A stretch of 64,000 nt of DNA, taken from the NCBI GenBank assembly GCA_023055425.1, contig JALGPY010000005.1, positions 7,775,501 to 7,839,500 of the forward strand, read 5' to 3'. Numbering within the stretch: position 1 is the first letter of the stretch; each line of letters starts with the position of its first letter. A model generated the notes under the pieces. That model saw only the letters and a program-made list of their open reading frames with translations, ran no database searches and was not told the DNA's origin. The translations under genes were made by a program, and so were the position numbers. This document shows positions 43,479 to 56,445 of the stretch, piece by piece. The stretch is from Linanthus parryae. Lineage: Eukaryota > Streptophyta > Magnoliopsida > Ericales > Polemoniaceae.

Positions 43479-45238
43479 GTCCTTGTTCCCAGCCCAGTCA
43501 GCATCAGAGAAGGCATAGAGGGAGCACGGACCCCGGCGAAGAAGAATGCCTAGATCAGAAGTACCATGTAAGTATCGAAGAAGTCGTTTGACGGCATGCC
43601 AATGAGCAGTGGTAGGCCGGTGCATAAACTGCGAGAGACGATTAACTGCAAAGGCAATGTCTGGCCTAGTGAGAGATAAATACTGGAGACGGCCCACAGC
43701 CATGCGATATTCGCGCGCATCAGAGAGAGCGGTGCCACTGTGTAAGGTAAGGTCAGCTGAAGTATCCATGGGAGTCTGCACAGAATTGGCAGTTGCCATG
43801 CCAAGCCGCTGGAGCAAGTCAAGAATATACTTCTGTTGGGATAGTAAAAGCCCCTGTGAGTGAGGAAGCACCTCAACACCAAGAAAATATGACAAATCAC
43901 CTGGATCCTTAAGAGAGAACCTGGTAGAGAGAACATCAATGAAACACTGCACGAGGACAGAGTCAGAGCCCGTGATGATGATGTCATCAACGTAGACGAG
44001 CAAGAAACCCCAGACTGACAAAAAAAGAACAGGGAAGCATCAGCTCGAGAACCGGAGAACCCCTGTTGGAGAAGAAAGGAGCGAAGCTCAGCATACCATG
44101 CTCGAGGGGCCTGCTTAAGTCCATAGATTGCCTTTCTGAGTCTACACACAAAGTCAGGCCGATCTTGGTCAACAAAACCTGGGGGTTAAGCCATGAAGAC
44201 ATCCTCATGTAACGTCCCCTGAAGGAACGCATTATTAACATCCAGCTGTTTAATTGGCCATTTTTGGACCACTGCAAGAGAGAGAATCAGCCGAACAGTC
44301 GACGGTTTCACAACCGGACTAAAGGTTTCATGATAATCTACACCAGGCCTTTGATGAAAACCCTTGGCAACAAGCCGGGCCTTATAGCGCTCGACAGAAC
44401 CATCAGGCAAGCGCTTCGTCCGGAATACCCACCTGCAACCAACAAGATTTTGAGAGGGAGAGGGAGGAACCAAGTCCCATGTGTGATTACGAAGTAAAGC
44501 ATCAAATTCAGAAGCCATTGCAGACCGCCACTTGGGCTCCTTGAGATCTTGAGCAACCGTGGTGGGTTCGATGTCCTCAGAAGAGGAAGAGATGGCAGCG
44601 GTAAGAGTGTATTTAGGCTTCGAGGATAGGGTACCATCTTTAGAGCGGGTGACCATTGGATGAGTGGGACGGGAGGGACTCGGAGGAGGTGGTGGTAACG
44701 GTGAAGCTGTGTTGGGTGCATGCCTCGGACGACGAGCGTAGTGGTGAGGGTAGGGGAGGACCAGCCCACGGGGAGGAGAAGGGGGTGTTGTAGGAGTTGA
44801 TACTGGAGGCGAGGAGGACTGCAGGGGATGCTGCACAGGAAGGAGACTCGTAGAGGGGCCGAACCACTGAGCTAGAAGGTCCGCAGAGGATTCTGAGGGA
44901 GGAGTATCAGAGGACCTAAGAGGGAAGGTGGACTCGACAAATCGAACGTGACGAGAAGTATAGACTCGATGAGTATTGGGATCAAGACATAGATAAGCAC
45001 TCTGAATAAGGAAATACCCAACAAATACACAGAGTATAGATCGATCGTCGAGCTTGTGAGCGGAATAAGGTCGCAACCAGGGATAACATAAGCACCCAAA
45101 TACCCGAAGCTTAGAATAGTTTGGAGGAGAGTGGAATATGGATTCATATGAGGATTTTAGATTTAGAGATCGAGTGGGAAGACGGTTGATGAGGTAAACA
45201 GCAGTGGTGAAGGCATACGGACAGTACTGTAGGGGCAT
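43479..45238 (-). pseudogene. copia-3 integrase C-terminus, reverse transcriptase and RNase H N-terminus
   Basis: The frame 44186-45238 carries the integrase tail (RVFGCLCYPW, RSILCVFVGY) and the RT N-terminus (WVFRTKRLPDGSVERYKARL, QLDVNNAFLQGTL), ending at FMA-stop where Gln is expected before PPG. Frame 44149 continues CRLRKAIYGLKQAPRAWY. A further shift near 44020 leads to FLLVYVDDIIITGS and on to FSDADWAGNKDDYNS, which is cut by the copia-4 insertion. The polymerase is therefore broken in at least two places besides the insertion. Confidence 0.9.
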
Positions 45239-45346
45239 AGAGGCGTGATGGAGAAGGGCGAGACCGGTCTCGACAATGTGTCGGTGACGCCGCTCAGCAT
45301 ACCCATTGTGCTCAGGCGTGTGAGGTGGAGAAGTGAGATGAGAAAT

Positions 45347-46125
45347 TCATGTCTCGGAAAGGTATGAGCGAAGACCAATGTACTCACGCCCATTATCAGA
45401 GTATAGTGTTTTGAGAGGAAATGAGAAGAACTTCTCAACTAGATTCCGAAACCGAACAAAAATATCGTAGAGTTGTGACTTGCGTTGCATTGGGTAGAAC
45501 CACACATATTTTGAGAAGTGATCAAAAAATATAACATAATATTTAGAACCATCATGAGAGTAAATGGGAGAGGTCCAAATATCAGAGAAAACGACATCTA
45601 AATGTCGAGTTGAACGAATACTAGATTGATGAAATGGAAGTTTATGACTCTTTGCGCACTGACACGCATTACAGGACTCAGACTCAACAAAACTACTAAC
45701 AGGAAGTGAAAATTGCGAAACTACTCTTCGGCATATCGGATTTGCCGGATGACCAAGACGACAATGCCTGTGATCGAAGACGGACGAGACTCTGAGATGA
45801 AGGCAAGCGGCGAGGAAGAGGAAAACGATGAAGGCCATTCATAGACACCATCTTTAAGTGGACCAGTTAGGATAGACGCCCCCGTGGTGCGATCCTTCAA
45901 GACAAAACCATTTGAAGAAAATTCAGCAATGACATTGTGAGAGGTACATAATTGAGACACAGAGATAAGATTTTTCTTTATCGCTGGAACAAAAAGGATA
46001 TTAGATAAATGAAAGGAGTGCGAGGGAGAGAAGAGAGACATCGAACCAGTATGGGTGATGGGTAAGCCCGTACCATCACCAATCATCACATCATTTGTCT
46101 GAGTATACTGTTGATGCAAGGACAA
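45347..46125 (-). pseudogene. copia-3 protease end, GAG-pre-integrase and integrase core
   Basis: The minus frame 45721-46125 holds the region after the protease (GTGLPITHTGSMSL, NLISVSQLC). The frame 45347-45838 holds HCRLGHPANPICRR and the integrase core with D in FSDIWTSPIY, FFDHFSKYVWFYPM and D in LYSDNGREY. The two overlap in different frames, so one shift separates them. Confidence 0.85.
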
Positions 46126-47063
46126 ATTCTCAAGATCCGTGGTGATATGATGCGTCGCGCCAGTATCAAGCAGCCAGGTCGGTGGCGGCGGAACACTTGG
46201 TGGAGCAGTGGCGACATGTGCTCGTGGCTGCCATGACGAGGAGGACTGATATGTCGGGGCAGGGGGGAGAACTTGGAAGCACCACTGCGCGAAATACTGG
46301 ACCCACTAACAGAAGACCCCTCATGTTGCTGCAACATCCACCCAAACTGTGGACACTGACGAATCCGGTGGCCCTGAGTGCCACACCCCTGACATAGGCC
46401 AAGAAAAGGACGTGGTGGAGGGCGCTGAGATGCAGGTGTACTCGCAGCTTGCCAAGGATGAACACTGCCAATGGGAGGGGCTGGCCCCATAAGAGAGGCC
46501 TGAGGTGACTGAAATTGTGTCGAATGCCGACCATGCTGACCGCGGCCACGACCACGACCACGACCTTGTGGGCCAAAGGTGAGGTTAGCAGATGCTGGAA
46601 TAGTCGACTGAGCAACCGTGTGTGAGCGGGCAAGTGATAATTCCTTGTGTGTGAGCTTCTCGAATAACTCCTCAAAGCTGATATCAGTCTCACGGGCCTT
46701 GATAGCTTCCACCACAGGCAAGTAGACCTCATTAAGACCATCAAGGATACGGTCTATTAAATCAGCCTCATCCATCGGCTTACCTAAAAGGGCTAACTCA
46801 TCAGCTTTCTGCTTCACAAAGTTCATAAAATCCGAAATAGATTTAGAGCCGTGAAGTGGTCGTTTAAGATGCTCTTTGATCTGAGCAATGTGGCTGCGGG
46901 AGGGTCGGGCATAAATATTGTGCAACGTGGACCAGATTTGCGCAGATGTTTCTGATCGGGTAACATGAGCGAATGCACTAGGTGACAACGTGCTCACCAG
47001 GAACGAGAATATGAGCTGGTCCTGTTGATGCCAAGCAGTGTAGGCTGGATTGGGAACTATATG
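46086..47063 (-). pseudogene. copia-3 Gag, C-terminal part with zinc knuckle
   Basis: Contains the UBN2-type Gag domain (PNPAYTAWHQQDQLIFSFL, IWSTLHNIYARPSRSHI, DLIDRILDGLNEVY), a Gly/Arg-rich GRGRGRGQHGR tract and the zinc knuckle CQGCGTQGHRIRQC. The N-terminal part is on the far side of the gypsy-type element, at 55711-55898. Confidence 0.9.
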
Positions 47064-49569
47064 TATAACAACCCGGATCCTACGGTTCCTGCTAGCGCGA
47101 CTTAACGATAATCCAAAGAATAATTTATTAAAATAAAAGGAGGAAACCTCCAACAATTTTTGTACATGAATGATAAAACAATGTTTGAATCCGAAAGAAA
47201 CAATTACTAAAGGATGTTTGCTAGGCAATTCTACTCTTTAACTCATGTGCGCGTTCCACCCCAGCTAGCTTATTCAAACCTGCGGTTTTAAAATAGCAAA
47301 AGCCGACGCAGCAAAACATTTTATCAGTAAAAACTGAGTAAGATTATACCACAACACGTAAAAACAGAGTTTTTGGCTAACACGATAATATACACAGTAA
47401 AAATAAACAGTAACCACATTTTTTATTCTTTTGTTTGGTTGAGGCATAACACGAGCCCCAACAGGTACGATGTGGACAGAGAGGTCACGATGGAATAATA
47501 ATAAAGTAGGGTACTTCTACGGGATATCACAGTCCATCCCGATTCTCCCTAAAAGAACTAGTGAGACCTTAAGTGTCGACACCCCTATACGGTCGTGACC
47601 TAAACATGTATAGGTAGTACTCCTAGCTTTCACAATTAATAAGAGGGTACAATGCCCTAGGGAAATCACACATAGGTGTTCCCGGCCGTTGGCCTTCACG
47701 CGCATCCTCTGTACACCGTTCCCAATTCTATTATCGTACATTTATTATTCAAGATTCCACGGGAGTAATAAACCACAATTTTAAATAGTGACCACATGCT
47801 TCTCAAATCGTTCGTAAGAAAGCGTTAAAAGAATCCAAAGTATTGTAAAGCAGAAATTGAATTTGAAGTTTGAGATAACGCACACGAAACAACACATTTT
47901 GATAGTTAAAGATGTTGTGCATATAACTTACCTGATAATGCAGGGAGATTCACACACAAGAAAGCACGCAACTAGTAGTAGGGGTCCTCAACGAATTCGT
48001 CTCCTACGAATTCTGAATCTACAATAATCAAATAGTCCTACATTAACACGAATTCGCCACACGACAATTTACAATTAAAGACTCTATATGAATGCAAGTG
48101 CAACCCCCAAGAAATCCCCCAAACAAATTATATTTTACTGGCTATAAATAACAAGTTAGAAAATTATGATTAATTAGAAAGTGATGGTTTGCAATTATAA
48201 AAGAATTGAAATAAATAAAATTTAACTAATATTTAAAGCTGGTTTGATTTACGAAGGATTTATTTTATATGAATAAAAGTATGCTTTCATTAAGTTAAAA
48301 GTCTATTTGTGTTATGTAAAGAAAGTGTCATTAAACAAACTCAATTTCTTTTACTATTAACAAAACTATGTTGTTGCGTGTTTGAGAAAGTACAAAACAA
48401 TGTTATATTTACTAGTCTTTGTAAAATGTCATTTTAACAATTTATAAAAAATAAATATTCAATTCTAAAAGAAAGGATTGTTGATTACATTTTATAATAT
48501 ATGTATATATAATAAAAATACTAGTTTACAATATGCTAAAACAATTAAGATTATACTTTGATATTATAAATAAAACAGTTTGTTAAAAGACAACACAATA
48601 CCCAATGCTCTATTTACATACAAATAGCTCCCTCTACAGTTTCATAATGTACAACATAACCCCCATCTATTCACAATCATTTTCATCTCACTTTCTTCCC
48701 CAAACACTACTGTAATAACCCTTCTCACACAAACCCACCAAAACTAACAATGAGGATGAGAAATTGGAAGAAAAGGGAAATAACAAAACCCAAATTGAGG
48801 TCATAGTGTATACCGATTGAAGAAGAGTCAAGCCGAGAAGATGGCGGCGATGGTGGGCTTCTGATTGCTGGGTTCGCCGGGCAAGGAAGAGAGCCGGGAG
48901 AGGGCTGGCAGTGGTGGCGACGGCGAGTGGACAGAGGGAGGCGGCGAACGGCGGGCAGAGGGGCGGTGGCGTTGGCGGCTTCGGCGACGCAGAGGGACGA
49001 CGACGCCGGGGCTGGGTCCGCCGGCGGTTCTGGGCTTCGGCCTGGTGCCGTCGGCGTCGGCTTGCTTCGGCGGTCGACAGAGAACAGGGAGAGAGCGAGA
49101 GAGAGGCGGAGGGATGGACAGAGAGTGAGGGAGAGACGAGAGAGAGGGTGAGAGTTGCTGGGTGTGTTTTGGGTGAAAACCCAGTCGAGAAATCAAATCC
49201 GACGGGTGAATTTTTTTGGGTCCAAATTGGTATGTCAAAATGGCGAATTAATGCATAGATTGGGTCTTTGGTTGGATTGGCGTTGAATTAGGACGAAAAT
49301 TGGAAAGATTGGAGGTCAAATTGAGATGTTGCCGTGGGTTGCTTTGCCGGAAAAGACGCAGAGATTTTTCTCTGCTAGAATGGAAGGGATGAAGGGGATG
49401 AGGGGAGAGGTTGTAAGGTGTGGCGGGTGTATCACACTACGCGGTGGTTTGCTACGCAAATACTAATTAAAAGTTACACTTTGGGACACGTTAAAAAATG
49501 TTACACGACCCGCTACGATTCACCCACTAACTTACACAACTAATAAAAAAAAAAACATCTTTAAGAAAG

Positions 49570-49609
<40 letters not shown>

Positions 49610-49708
49610 TTATAACAACAAAAGTAAAATAAATAGATAAGTAAATAAACAATAATAATCATCTTCAAGAAAGTACTTTTTGGTGACAATAATAGTAAAA
49701 TAAACATC

Positions 49709-49772
<64 letters not shown>

Positions 49773-49875
49773 CAAACTATTTAATACAGGAGAAATACTT
49801 TTATAAATCTCAAATAGTGGCCCAGAAAATTCGTTAAATTCCCAAAAATACCCCCGAAAATATCGGGGTATTACA
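47064..49875 (-). repeat. 3' LTR of the gypsy-type element
   Basis: About 2812 bp, paired with 52898-55710. By eye I saw a G/A difference at 47592 (cggtcgtgac against cagtcgtgac) and a changed first few bases. It includes a GC-rich stretch 48840-49140 and AT and AAT repeats. Confidence 0.9.
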
Positions 49876-50289
49876 TCACATCTCCCTTAAAACAAAGCTT
49901 CGTCCCCGAAGCTTAAAGTAAAATGAATCTTCCCGTGCATGTATAAATTAGACAACAAAAATGCAAACGTAAATCAACTCTGCCCGTGCAAGCATGCAGT
50001 TCCAATGTGCACACATAACAATACAACGCGGGTAGTTAAATGCAGGGCCGTTAAACATATAACAAGACAAAAGCGGGTAATTGAATGCAGGGTTGTTAAA
50101 TCACATCTCCCTTAAAAGGAGTGACGTCCCCGTCACTCGAATCGAATCCGGTTGAAGCGGTGTGGGTAAGGGAGAGATCAAGTTCGACAGGCTCGCAAAC
50201 AAGGATATGACTCGGGTCAGGAACATAAGCTTTGAGTTTGGATCATGAAAACGTCATGGAGTCTACCCAATACAAACGCTGAAGGATAT

Positions 50290-51900
50290 GATGACGTCAG
50301 CACATGTGTTAACGTTACCTAATGAAGGATGAGAATTTGAAGTCCATAGCGATGCATTCAAGCATGGGCTAGGATGTGTTTTAATGACAAGAAAAACTGA
50401 CAAGGTGATCGCTTATGCTTCTAGGCAACAACAGTCTTATGAGAAGAATTACCATGCTCATGATATGAAGTTGGCAGCCAAAGTGTTTGCACTGAAGATC
50501 ACGAGGCATTATATCAAAGGTACGAATTGCAAAAATATACATATCATAAGAGCTCGAAGTACATTTTAACCCAAAAGTAGTTGAATATGCGACAAAGAAC
50601 GTGGTTAGAATTGTTGAAGGGCTACGACATTAATATCCAATACCACGAACAAAAATCAACTGTAGTAGTGGATGCATTGAGTTGAAATACGCATTATACG
50701 GTAAAATCAATATGGGTTTTGCCAGTTAAGCCTTGCGAAGAGTTTGGAAGAATAGAGATTTGGGTTTGTATGAAGAAAACCACGAGTAACATGCTGTGAA
50801 ATTTGACGATAGTATTGGAAATCTACGTAGAAAAAGGAAGACATAAAGATGGTGCTTTCGAACAAAAGATCGAGGAGAAAGTCAACATGGGCGAAGAACT
50901 CGATTTCAAAGTGGAGAAAGATGGTGGACTGAAATTAAAGGAAAGATGGTGTGTACAAATCAAATGTGCGGATGTAAACGAGAAGATTACGTAGGAAACT
51001 CATAACACACCATAATCGGTACATCCAAGAAAAGGAAAGTTATACTAGGATTTGGGAACAGTACTTCTGGTGAAAGATATGAAGAAGAAAAATAGCTGAT
51101 TTTGTCAAAAGGAACTTTCGGTGTTTGACTTGTCAAAATGTCAGGCTTAAGCACAAGAGACCAGGCGAGATATTGTAATAATTGGAGATTGAAGGTGGGA
51201 CTCCATTACAATGGAATTCCTTATAACTTTACCTGTTTCGACGAATGAATTGATCCGGATATGGACGGTAGTCAATAGACTGAACAAGAAGGCAAGATTC
51301 ATTTCTGTGGAGGGCACGTGAAACATGAAAAAGATGGAAGACGTATACATCAAGGATGTGGTAAGACTACACGGAGTACCAAGCTTGGTTATTTATGATA
51401 GAGATTCAAACTTCATATCCCATTTCTAGAAAGAGCTACAAAGGCCATGGGCACTGAGACTAGGTTCAACACAAAATCTCAAGCAGTTACGGATGGATAG
51501 ACTGAAAGAACGATTCAAACATTGGAAGACATGCTAAGGGCATGAATGTTTGGACTTTGGAGGTTCATGGATGGAGAAGTTCTTATAACAAGAGCTACCA
51601 TGATAGCTAAGGGGGTGGCATCCTATGACGCATTGCACGAAAGGAAGTGTAGGACACCACTGTGTTGGAGCGACAACAGCGAGACGATTATTCTTGGAAA
51701 ACACATGGTCGAGGACTCGACAAACCAGATTCAGATGATTCAGCAAAGGATGAAGGCAGTCCGTGATCGACAAGATACTTCAGAGGATTTCAAGAAAAGG
51801 TCATTGGAGTTCAAGAATGGCGGCAAAGTGTTCATGGTGGTTTCACCTACAAAAGGGTTATTTGTTTTAAACAGAGAGGAAAACTGAGTTCCAGATTTAT
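50290..51900 (+). pseudogene. Degenerate gypsy RNase H and integrase, opposite to its host element
   Basis: Plus-strand reading gives an EVHSDAFKHGLGCVLM-like RNase H start, then KVIAYASRQQQSYEKNYHAH and DMKLAAKVFALK. An integrase trace follows: LPVSTNELIRIWTVVNRLNK, KDVVRLHGVPSLVIYDRDSN and a GGKVF/SPTKG-like C-terminus. Many stops interrupt it. The host element (LTR, primer site, polypurine tract) is on the minus strand, so this piece is inverted inside it. Confidence 0.8.
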
Positions 51901-51949
51901 CGGACCACACGAAGTACTGGATCGTATAGGAGAGATTGCATAAATCTTC

Positions 51950-52330
51950 ACATATGAGAGGATGGTCAAGGCTGGCACGATTTGGATTTTGGGTTCACTG
52001 ATTATACCTCTATAGGATAAACGATCACATTTCGGGTCTATGGAATCTAACTTTTGGTTGGAACACTCTATGGTTGCTTCGTTTTTGCTAAGCCAGTCCA
52101 CACTTAGGATGATGTCTAGGGTACCAAGATCGGAAAGAATCAGATTAGAAGGTAGCTTGGCTCATGAGACTTCTAGGTTGACTTCAAGGTACATGGTATT
52201 AGAAGATATGACTTCTCCACTAAGCTCAGAGATGAAGATAGATATTTGGGGGGTAGGAGTTGGTAAGTCTGTCTTCTTTAGCAAGGTAGATGATATGAAG
52301 GGAAGAATCTATTCCAGGTAGAAAAGAATC
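51950..52330 (-). pseudogene. Gypsy protease remnant
   Basis: Minus strand encodes GTLDIILSVDWLSKNEATIE, the conserved end of the gypsy protease before RT. It has the same orientation as the LTRs and is probably the only native coding remnant of the element. Confidence 0.7.
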
Positions 52331-52897
52331 TACTTCAGTACACATACGTGCACCAAATAAGTTTAAACACTTAAAAATCTATTAATCCAACCATCAAATA
52401 ATTCGCATAACAATTAAATGAAACGTATCAATCTGAAAAAGGAATTAACAATCATATATCTAGCTAAACGTTCACTCTCGTGGTAAAAGAAATGCATAAT
52501 TGATAATCCTAAGGGTGGGATGGGTGTGGATCTACTCCTCATCATCAGTGGTGAACATGAACTCGATATCATTAGCGTCAATCTCAATACTCGACGGAAA
52601 TAAACTCAAATAAAGCAAGTATGTAACATGGATAGCTAAGAACTTAACAATTTGCAGCCACATAGCAATATATCCAATCACAATTAACAGGGATTTCCAG
52701 ACAATCATACCACACACTAGGAAAATTTAAACAACGGCTAAGCTATCCCACATCCCCGGCTTGTTTAGTTTTATTTCCGGTTTTAGTTATCCTATGTCCA
52801 TTTTAAATTTTGAAAACGTTTCCAATTACTTTTAATCTTTATTTAATGGAAAACGAAAAGTCGCACTAGCGTTGGAACCGTCGGCTCTGATACCAAC

Positions 52898-55404
52898 TGA
52901 AACAACCCGGATCCTACGGTTCCTGCTAGCGCGACTTAACGATAATCCAAAGAATAATTTATTAAAATAAAAGGAGGAAACCTCCAACAATTTTTGTACA
53001 TGAATGATAAAACAATGTTTGAATCCGAAAGAAACAATTACTAAAGGATGTTTGCTAGGCAATTCTACTCTTTAACTCATGTGCGCGTTCCACCCCAGCT
53101 AGCTTATTCAAACCTGCGGTTTTAAAATAGCAAAAGCCGACGCAGCAAAACATTTTATCAGTAAAAACTGAGTAAGATTATACCACAACACGTAAAAACA
53201 GAGTTTTTGGCTAACACGATAATATACACAGTAAAAATAAACAGTAACCACATTTTTTATTCTTTTGTTTGGTTGAGGCATAACACGAGCCCCAACAGGT
53301 ACGATGTGGACAGAGAGGTCACGATGGAATAATAATAAAGTAGGGTACTTCTACGGGATATCACAGTCCATCCCGATTCTCCCTAAAAGAACTAGTGAGA
53401 CCTTAAGTGTCGACACCCCTATACAGTCGTGACCTAAACATGTATAGGTAGTACTCCTAGCTTTCACAATTAATAAGAGGGTACAATGCCCTAGGGAAAT
53501 CACACATAGGTGTTCCCGGCCGTTGGCCTTCACGCGCATCCTCTGTACACCGTTCCCAATTCTATTATCGTACATTTATTATTCAAGATTCCACGGGAGT
53601 AATAAACCACAATTTTAAATAGTGACCACATGCTTCTCAAATCGTTCGTAAGAAAGCGTTAAAAGAATCCAAAGTATTGTAAAGCAGAAATTGAATTTGA
53701 AGTTTGAGATAACGCACACGAAACAACACATTTTGATAGTTAAAGATGTTGTGCATATAACTTACCTGATAATGCAGGGAGATTCACACACAAGAAAGCA
53801 CGCAACTAGTAGTAGGGGTCCTCAACGAATTCGTCTCCTACGAATTCTGAATCTACAATAATCAAATAGTCCTACATTAACACGAATTCGCCACACGACA
53901 ATTTACAATTAAAGACTCTATATGAATGCAAGTGCAACCCCCAAGAAATCCCCCAAACAAATTATATTTTACTGGCTATAAATAACAAGTTAGAAAATTA
54001 TGATTAATTAGAAAGTGATGGTTTGCAATTATAAAAGAATTGAAATAAATAAAATTTAACTAATATTTAAAGCTGGTTTGATTTACGAAGGATTTATTTT
54101 ATATGAATAAAAGTATGCTTTCATTAAGTTAAAAGTCTATTTGTGTTATGTAAAGAAAGTGTCATTAAACAAACTCAATTTCTTTTACTATTAACAAAAC
54201 TATGTTGTTGCGTGTTTGAGAAAGTACAAAACAATGTTATATTTACTAGTCTTTGTAAAATGTCATTTTAACAATTTATAAAAAATAAATATTCAATTCT
54301 AAAAGAAAGGATTGTTGATTACATTTTATAATATATGTATATATAATAAAAATACTAGTTTACAATATGCTAAAACAATTAAGATTATACTTTGATATTA
54401 TAAATAAAACAGTTTGTTAAAAGACAACACAATACCCAATGCTCTATTTACATACAAATAGCTCCCTCTACAGTTTCATAATGTACAACATAACCCCCAT
54501 CTATTCACAATCATTTTCATCTCACTTTCTTCCCCAAACACTACTGTAATAACCCTTCTCACACAAACCCACCAAAACTAACAATGAGGATGAGAAATTG
54601 GAAGAAAAGGGAAATAACAAAACCCAAATTGAGGTCATAGTGTATACCGATTGAAGAAGAGTCAAGCCGAGAAGATGGCGGCGATGGTGGGCTTCTGATT
54701 GCTGGGTTCGCCGGGCAAGGAAGAGAGCCGGGAGAGGGCTGGCAGTGGTGGCGACGGCGAGTGGACAGAGGGAGGCGGCGAACGGCGGGCAGAGGGGCGG
54801 TGGCGTTGGCGGCTTCGGCGACGCAGAGGGACGACGACGCCGGGGCTGGGTCCGCCGGCGGTTCTGGGCTTCGGCCTGGTGCCGTCGGCGTCGGCTTGCT
54901 TCGGCGGTCGACAGAGAACAGGGAGAGAGCGAGAGAGAGGCGGAGGGATGGACAGAGAGTGAGGGAGAGACGAGAGAGAGGGTGAGAGTTGCTGGGTGTG
55001 TTTTGGGTGAAAACCCAGTCGAGAAATCAAATCCGACGGGTGAATTTTTTTGGGTCCAAATTGGTATGTCAAAATGGCGAATTAATGCATAGATTGGGTC
55101 TTTGGTTGGATTGGCGTTGAATTAGGACGAAAATTGGAAAGATTGGAGGTCAAATTGAGATGTTGCCGTGGGTTGCTTTGCCGGAAAAGACGCAGAGATT
55201 TTTCTCTGCTAGAATGGAAGGGATGAAGGGGATGAGGGGAGAGGTTGTAAGGTGTGGCGGGTGTATCACACTACGCGGTGGTTTGCTACGCAAATACTAA
55301 TTAAAAGTTACACTTTGGGACACGTTAAAAAATGTTACACGACCCGCTACGATTCACCCACTAACTTACACAACTAATAAAAAAAAAAAACATCTTTAAG
55401 AAAG

Positions 55405-55444
<40 letters not shown>

Positions 55445-55543
55445 TTATAACAACAAAAGTAAAATAAATAGATAAGTAAATAAACAATAATAATCATCTT
55501 CAAGAAAGTACTTTTTGGTGACAATAATAGTAAAATAAACATC

Positions 55544-55607
<64 letters not shown>

Positions 55608-55710
55608 CAAACTATTTAATACAGGAGAAATACTTTTATAAATCTCAAATAGTGGCCCAGAAAATTCGTTAAATTCCCAAAAATACCCCCGAAAATATCG
55701 GGGTATTACA
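52898..55710 (-). repeat. 5' LTR of the gypsy-type element
   Basis: About 2813 bp; starts tgaaacaacccgg and ends ggggtattaca in +. The family landmark ggggtgtcgacactta is present inverted near 53410. Confidence 0.9.
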
Positions 55711-55925
55711 ATATGGGGAAGCTCCGAGACGGTGGAGGAGGCCGTGGTGTCAGTTGGAGCATCCTGCACGCCCGCAGACTCGGACGGAGAAGAGGACGCC
55801 TGCACTGTGGTAGTAGGCGCTGAAGGTGGAGGGTGAGTAGTAGCCGCCTTGGTGGAGAGGCGGGGTGGCGGCGGATTCGTGCCATCAACAAAGCCCATGA
55901 GCCCATGGCCAGTTAGGGCGGATTG
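55711..55925 (-). pseudogene. copia-3 Gag, N-terminal part
   Basis: Minus strand reads ALTGHGLMGFVDGTNPPPPR and then a Ser/Thr/Pro-rich stretch ending SELPHI at the gypsy insertion point. It continues at 47063. Confidence 0.75.
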
Positions 55926-56307
55926 AATCTGTAATTTCCACTGTATGAAGTTGGTTGCTTAAAGCTTGTGGGTGGCCGGATTTGCAGCAATTACGATGAG
56001 CGGAGCAGAGTCACTGCCGTTACTGGCCGAGGGGATGAAGGTTGGTTGTGAAGTCATTGCACTAGGCAGGCAGTCAGAGTTGGAGAGGACGACGTCTATT
56101 GGGCGCCGTTAGGGTTGCAGGGCGCCGTTAGGGTTGCGGCTGCAGCCTGTTGTTGCTGGTGACTGAGTAGGTTGAATATTCAGAGAGATGGCTGTCAGAT
56201 CTGAGGACAGAGATCGTCAATTGGAGGGGAGCAGAGAAGAGCGCTGATTGAAGAGAAAAGCGCCAGAGGTTAGTCGGAGCAGGTCTGATCGTCCTGCTCT
56301 GATACCA

Positions 56308-56445
56308 TGAAGAAACGTGAGAGAGAGATTAGGGTAGAAGTAATATTTTATTTTCTTAATTAGTATCTCCAGCACTGTGGCTTAAACAGAGAGTACAAGG
56401 GGCTAAATAATAAATAACTTTTCCTAATTACAATTAGTGCCTACA
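56308..56445 (-). repeat. 5' LTR of copia-3
   Basis: 138 bp, TG...CA ends, next to the primer-binding site at 56296-56307. Confidence 0.9.

Larger units (their letters stand above)
47064..55710 (-). mobile_element. Large Ty3/gypsy-type LTR element, degenerate inside (LARD-like), nested in copia-3 gag
   Basis: LTRs of about 2.8 kb (47064-49875 and 52898-55710) are nearly identical over their whole length. Target-site duplications are ATATG (47059-47063 and 55711-55715). The primer-binding site (ggctctgatacca in +) lies at 52883-52895, two bases from the right LTR. The polypurine tract (rc of tcacatctcccttaa, 49876-49890) adjoins the left LTR, so the element reads on the minus strand. The 3-kb interior has only a minus-strand protease trace and a plus-strand degenerate gypsy pol piece, with no usable gag or pol. 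The near-identical LTRs mean a recent insertion, probably mobilised by a relative. Confidence 0.9.
40107..56445 (-). mobile_element. Ty1/copia element (copia-3), split by two nested retrotransposons
   Basis: LTRs 40107-40246 and 56308-56445 start tgaagaaacgtgagag and end tgcctaca. The target-site duplication is TCCTA (40102-40106 and 56446-56450). The primer-binding site (gctctgatacca in +) adjoins the right LTR and a G-rich polypurine tract (cacccccgc in +) adjoins the left. Removing the inner copia (40690-43473) and the gypsy-type element (47064-55710), each with one 5-bp duplication, leaves about 4.9 kb, a normal copia length. Gag, integrase, RT and RNase H are in order but carry a stop and frameshifts. 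The unoccupied site is preserved in paralogue J at about 36301-36306. Confidence 0.93.

Noticed and set aside
48828..49238. 136-codon minus-strand Pro/Arg-rich frame and overlapping plus frames
   Set aside because: Lies in the LTR and is copied exactly in the other LTR (54662-55072). It is GC-rich low-complexity LTR sequence, not a gene.
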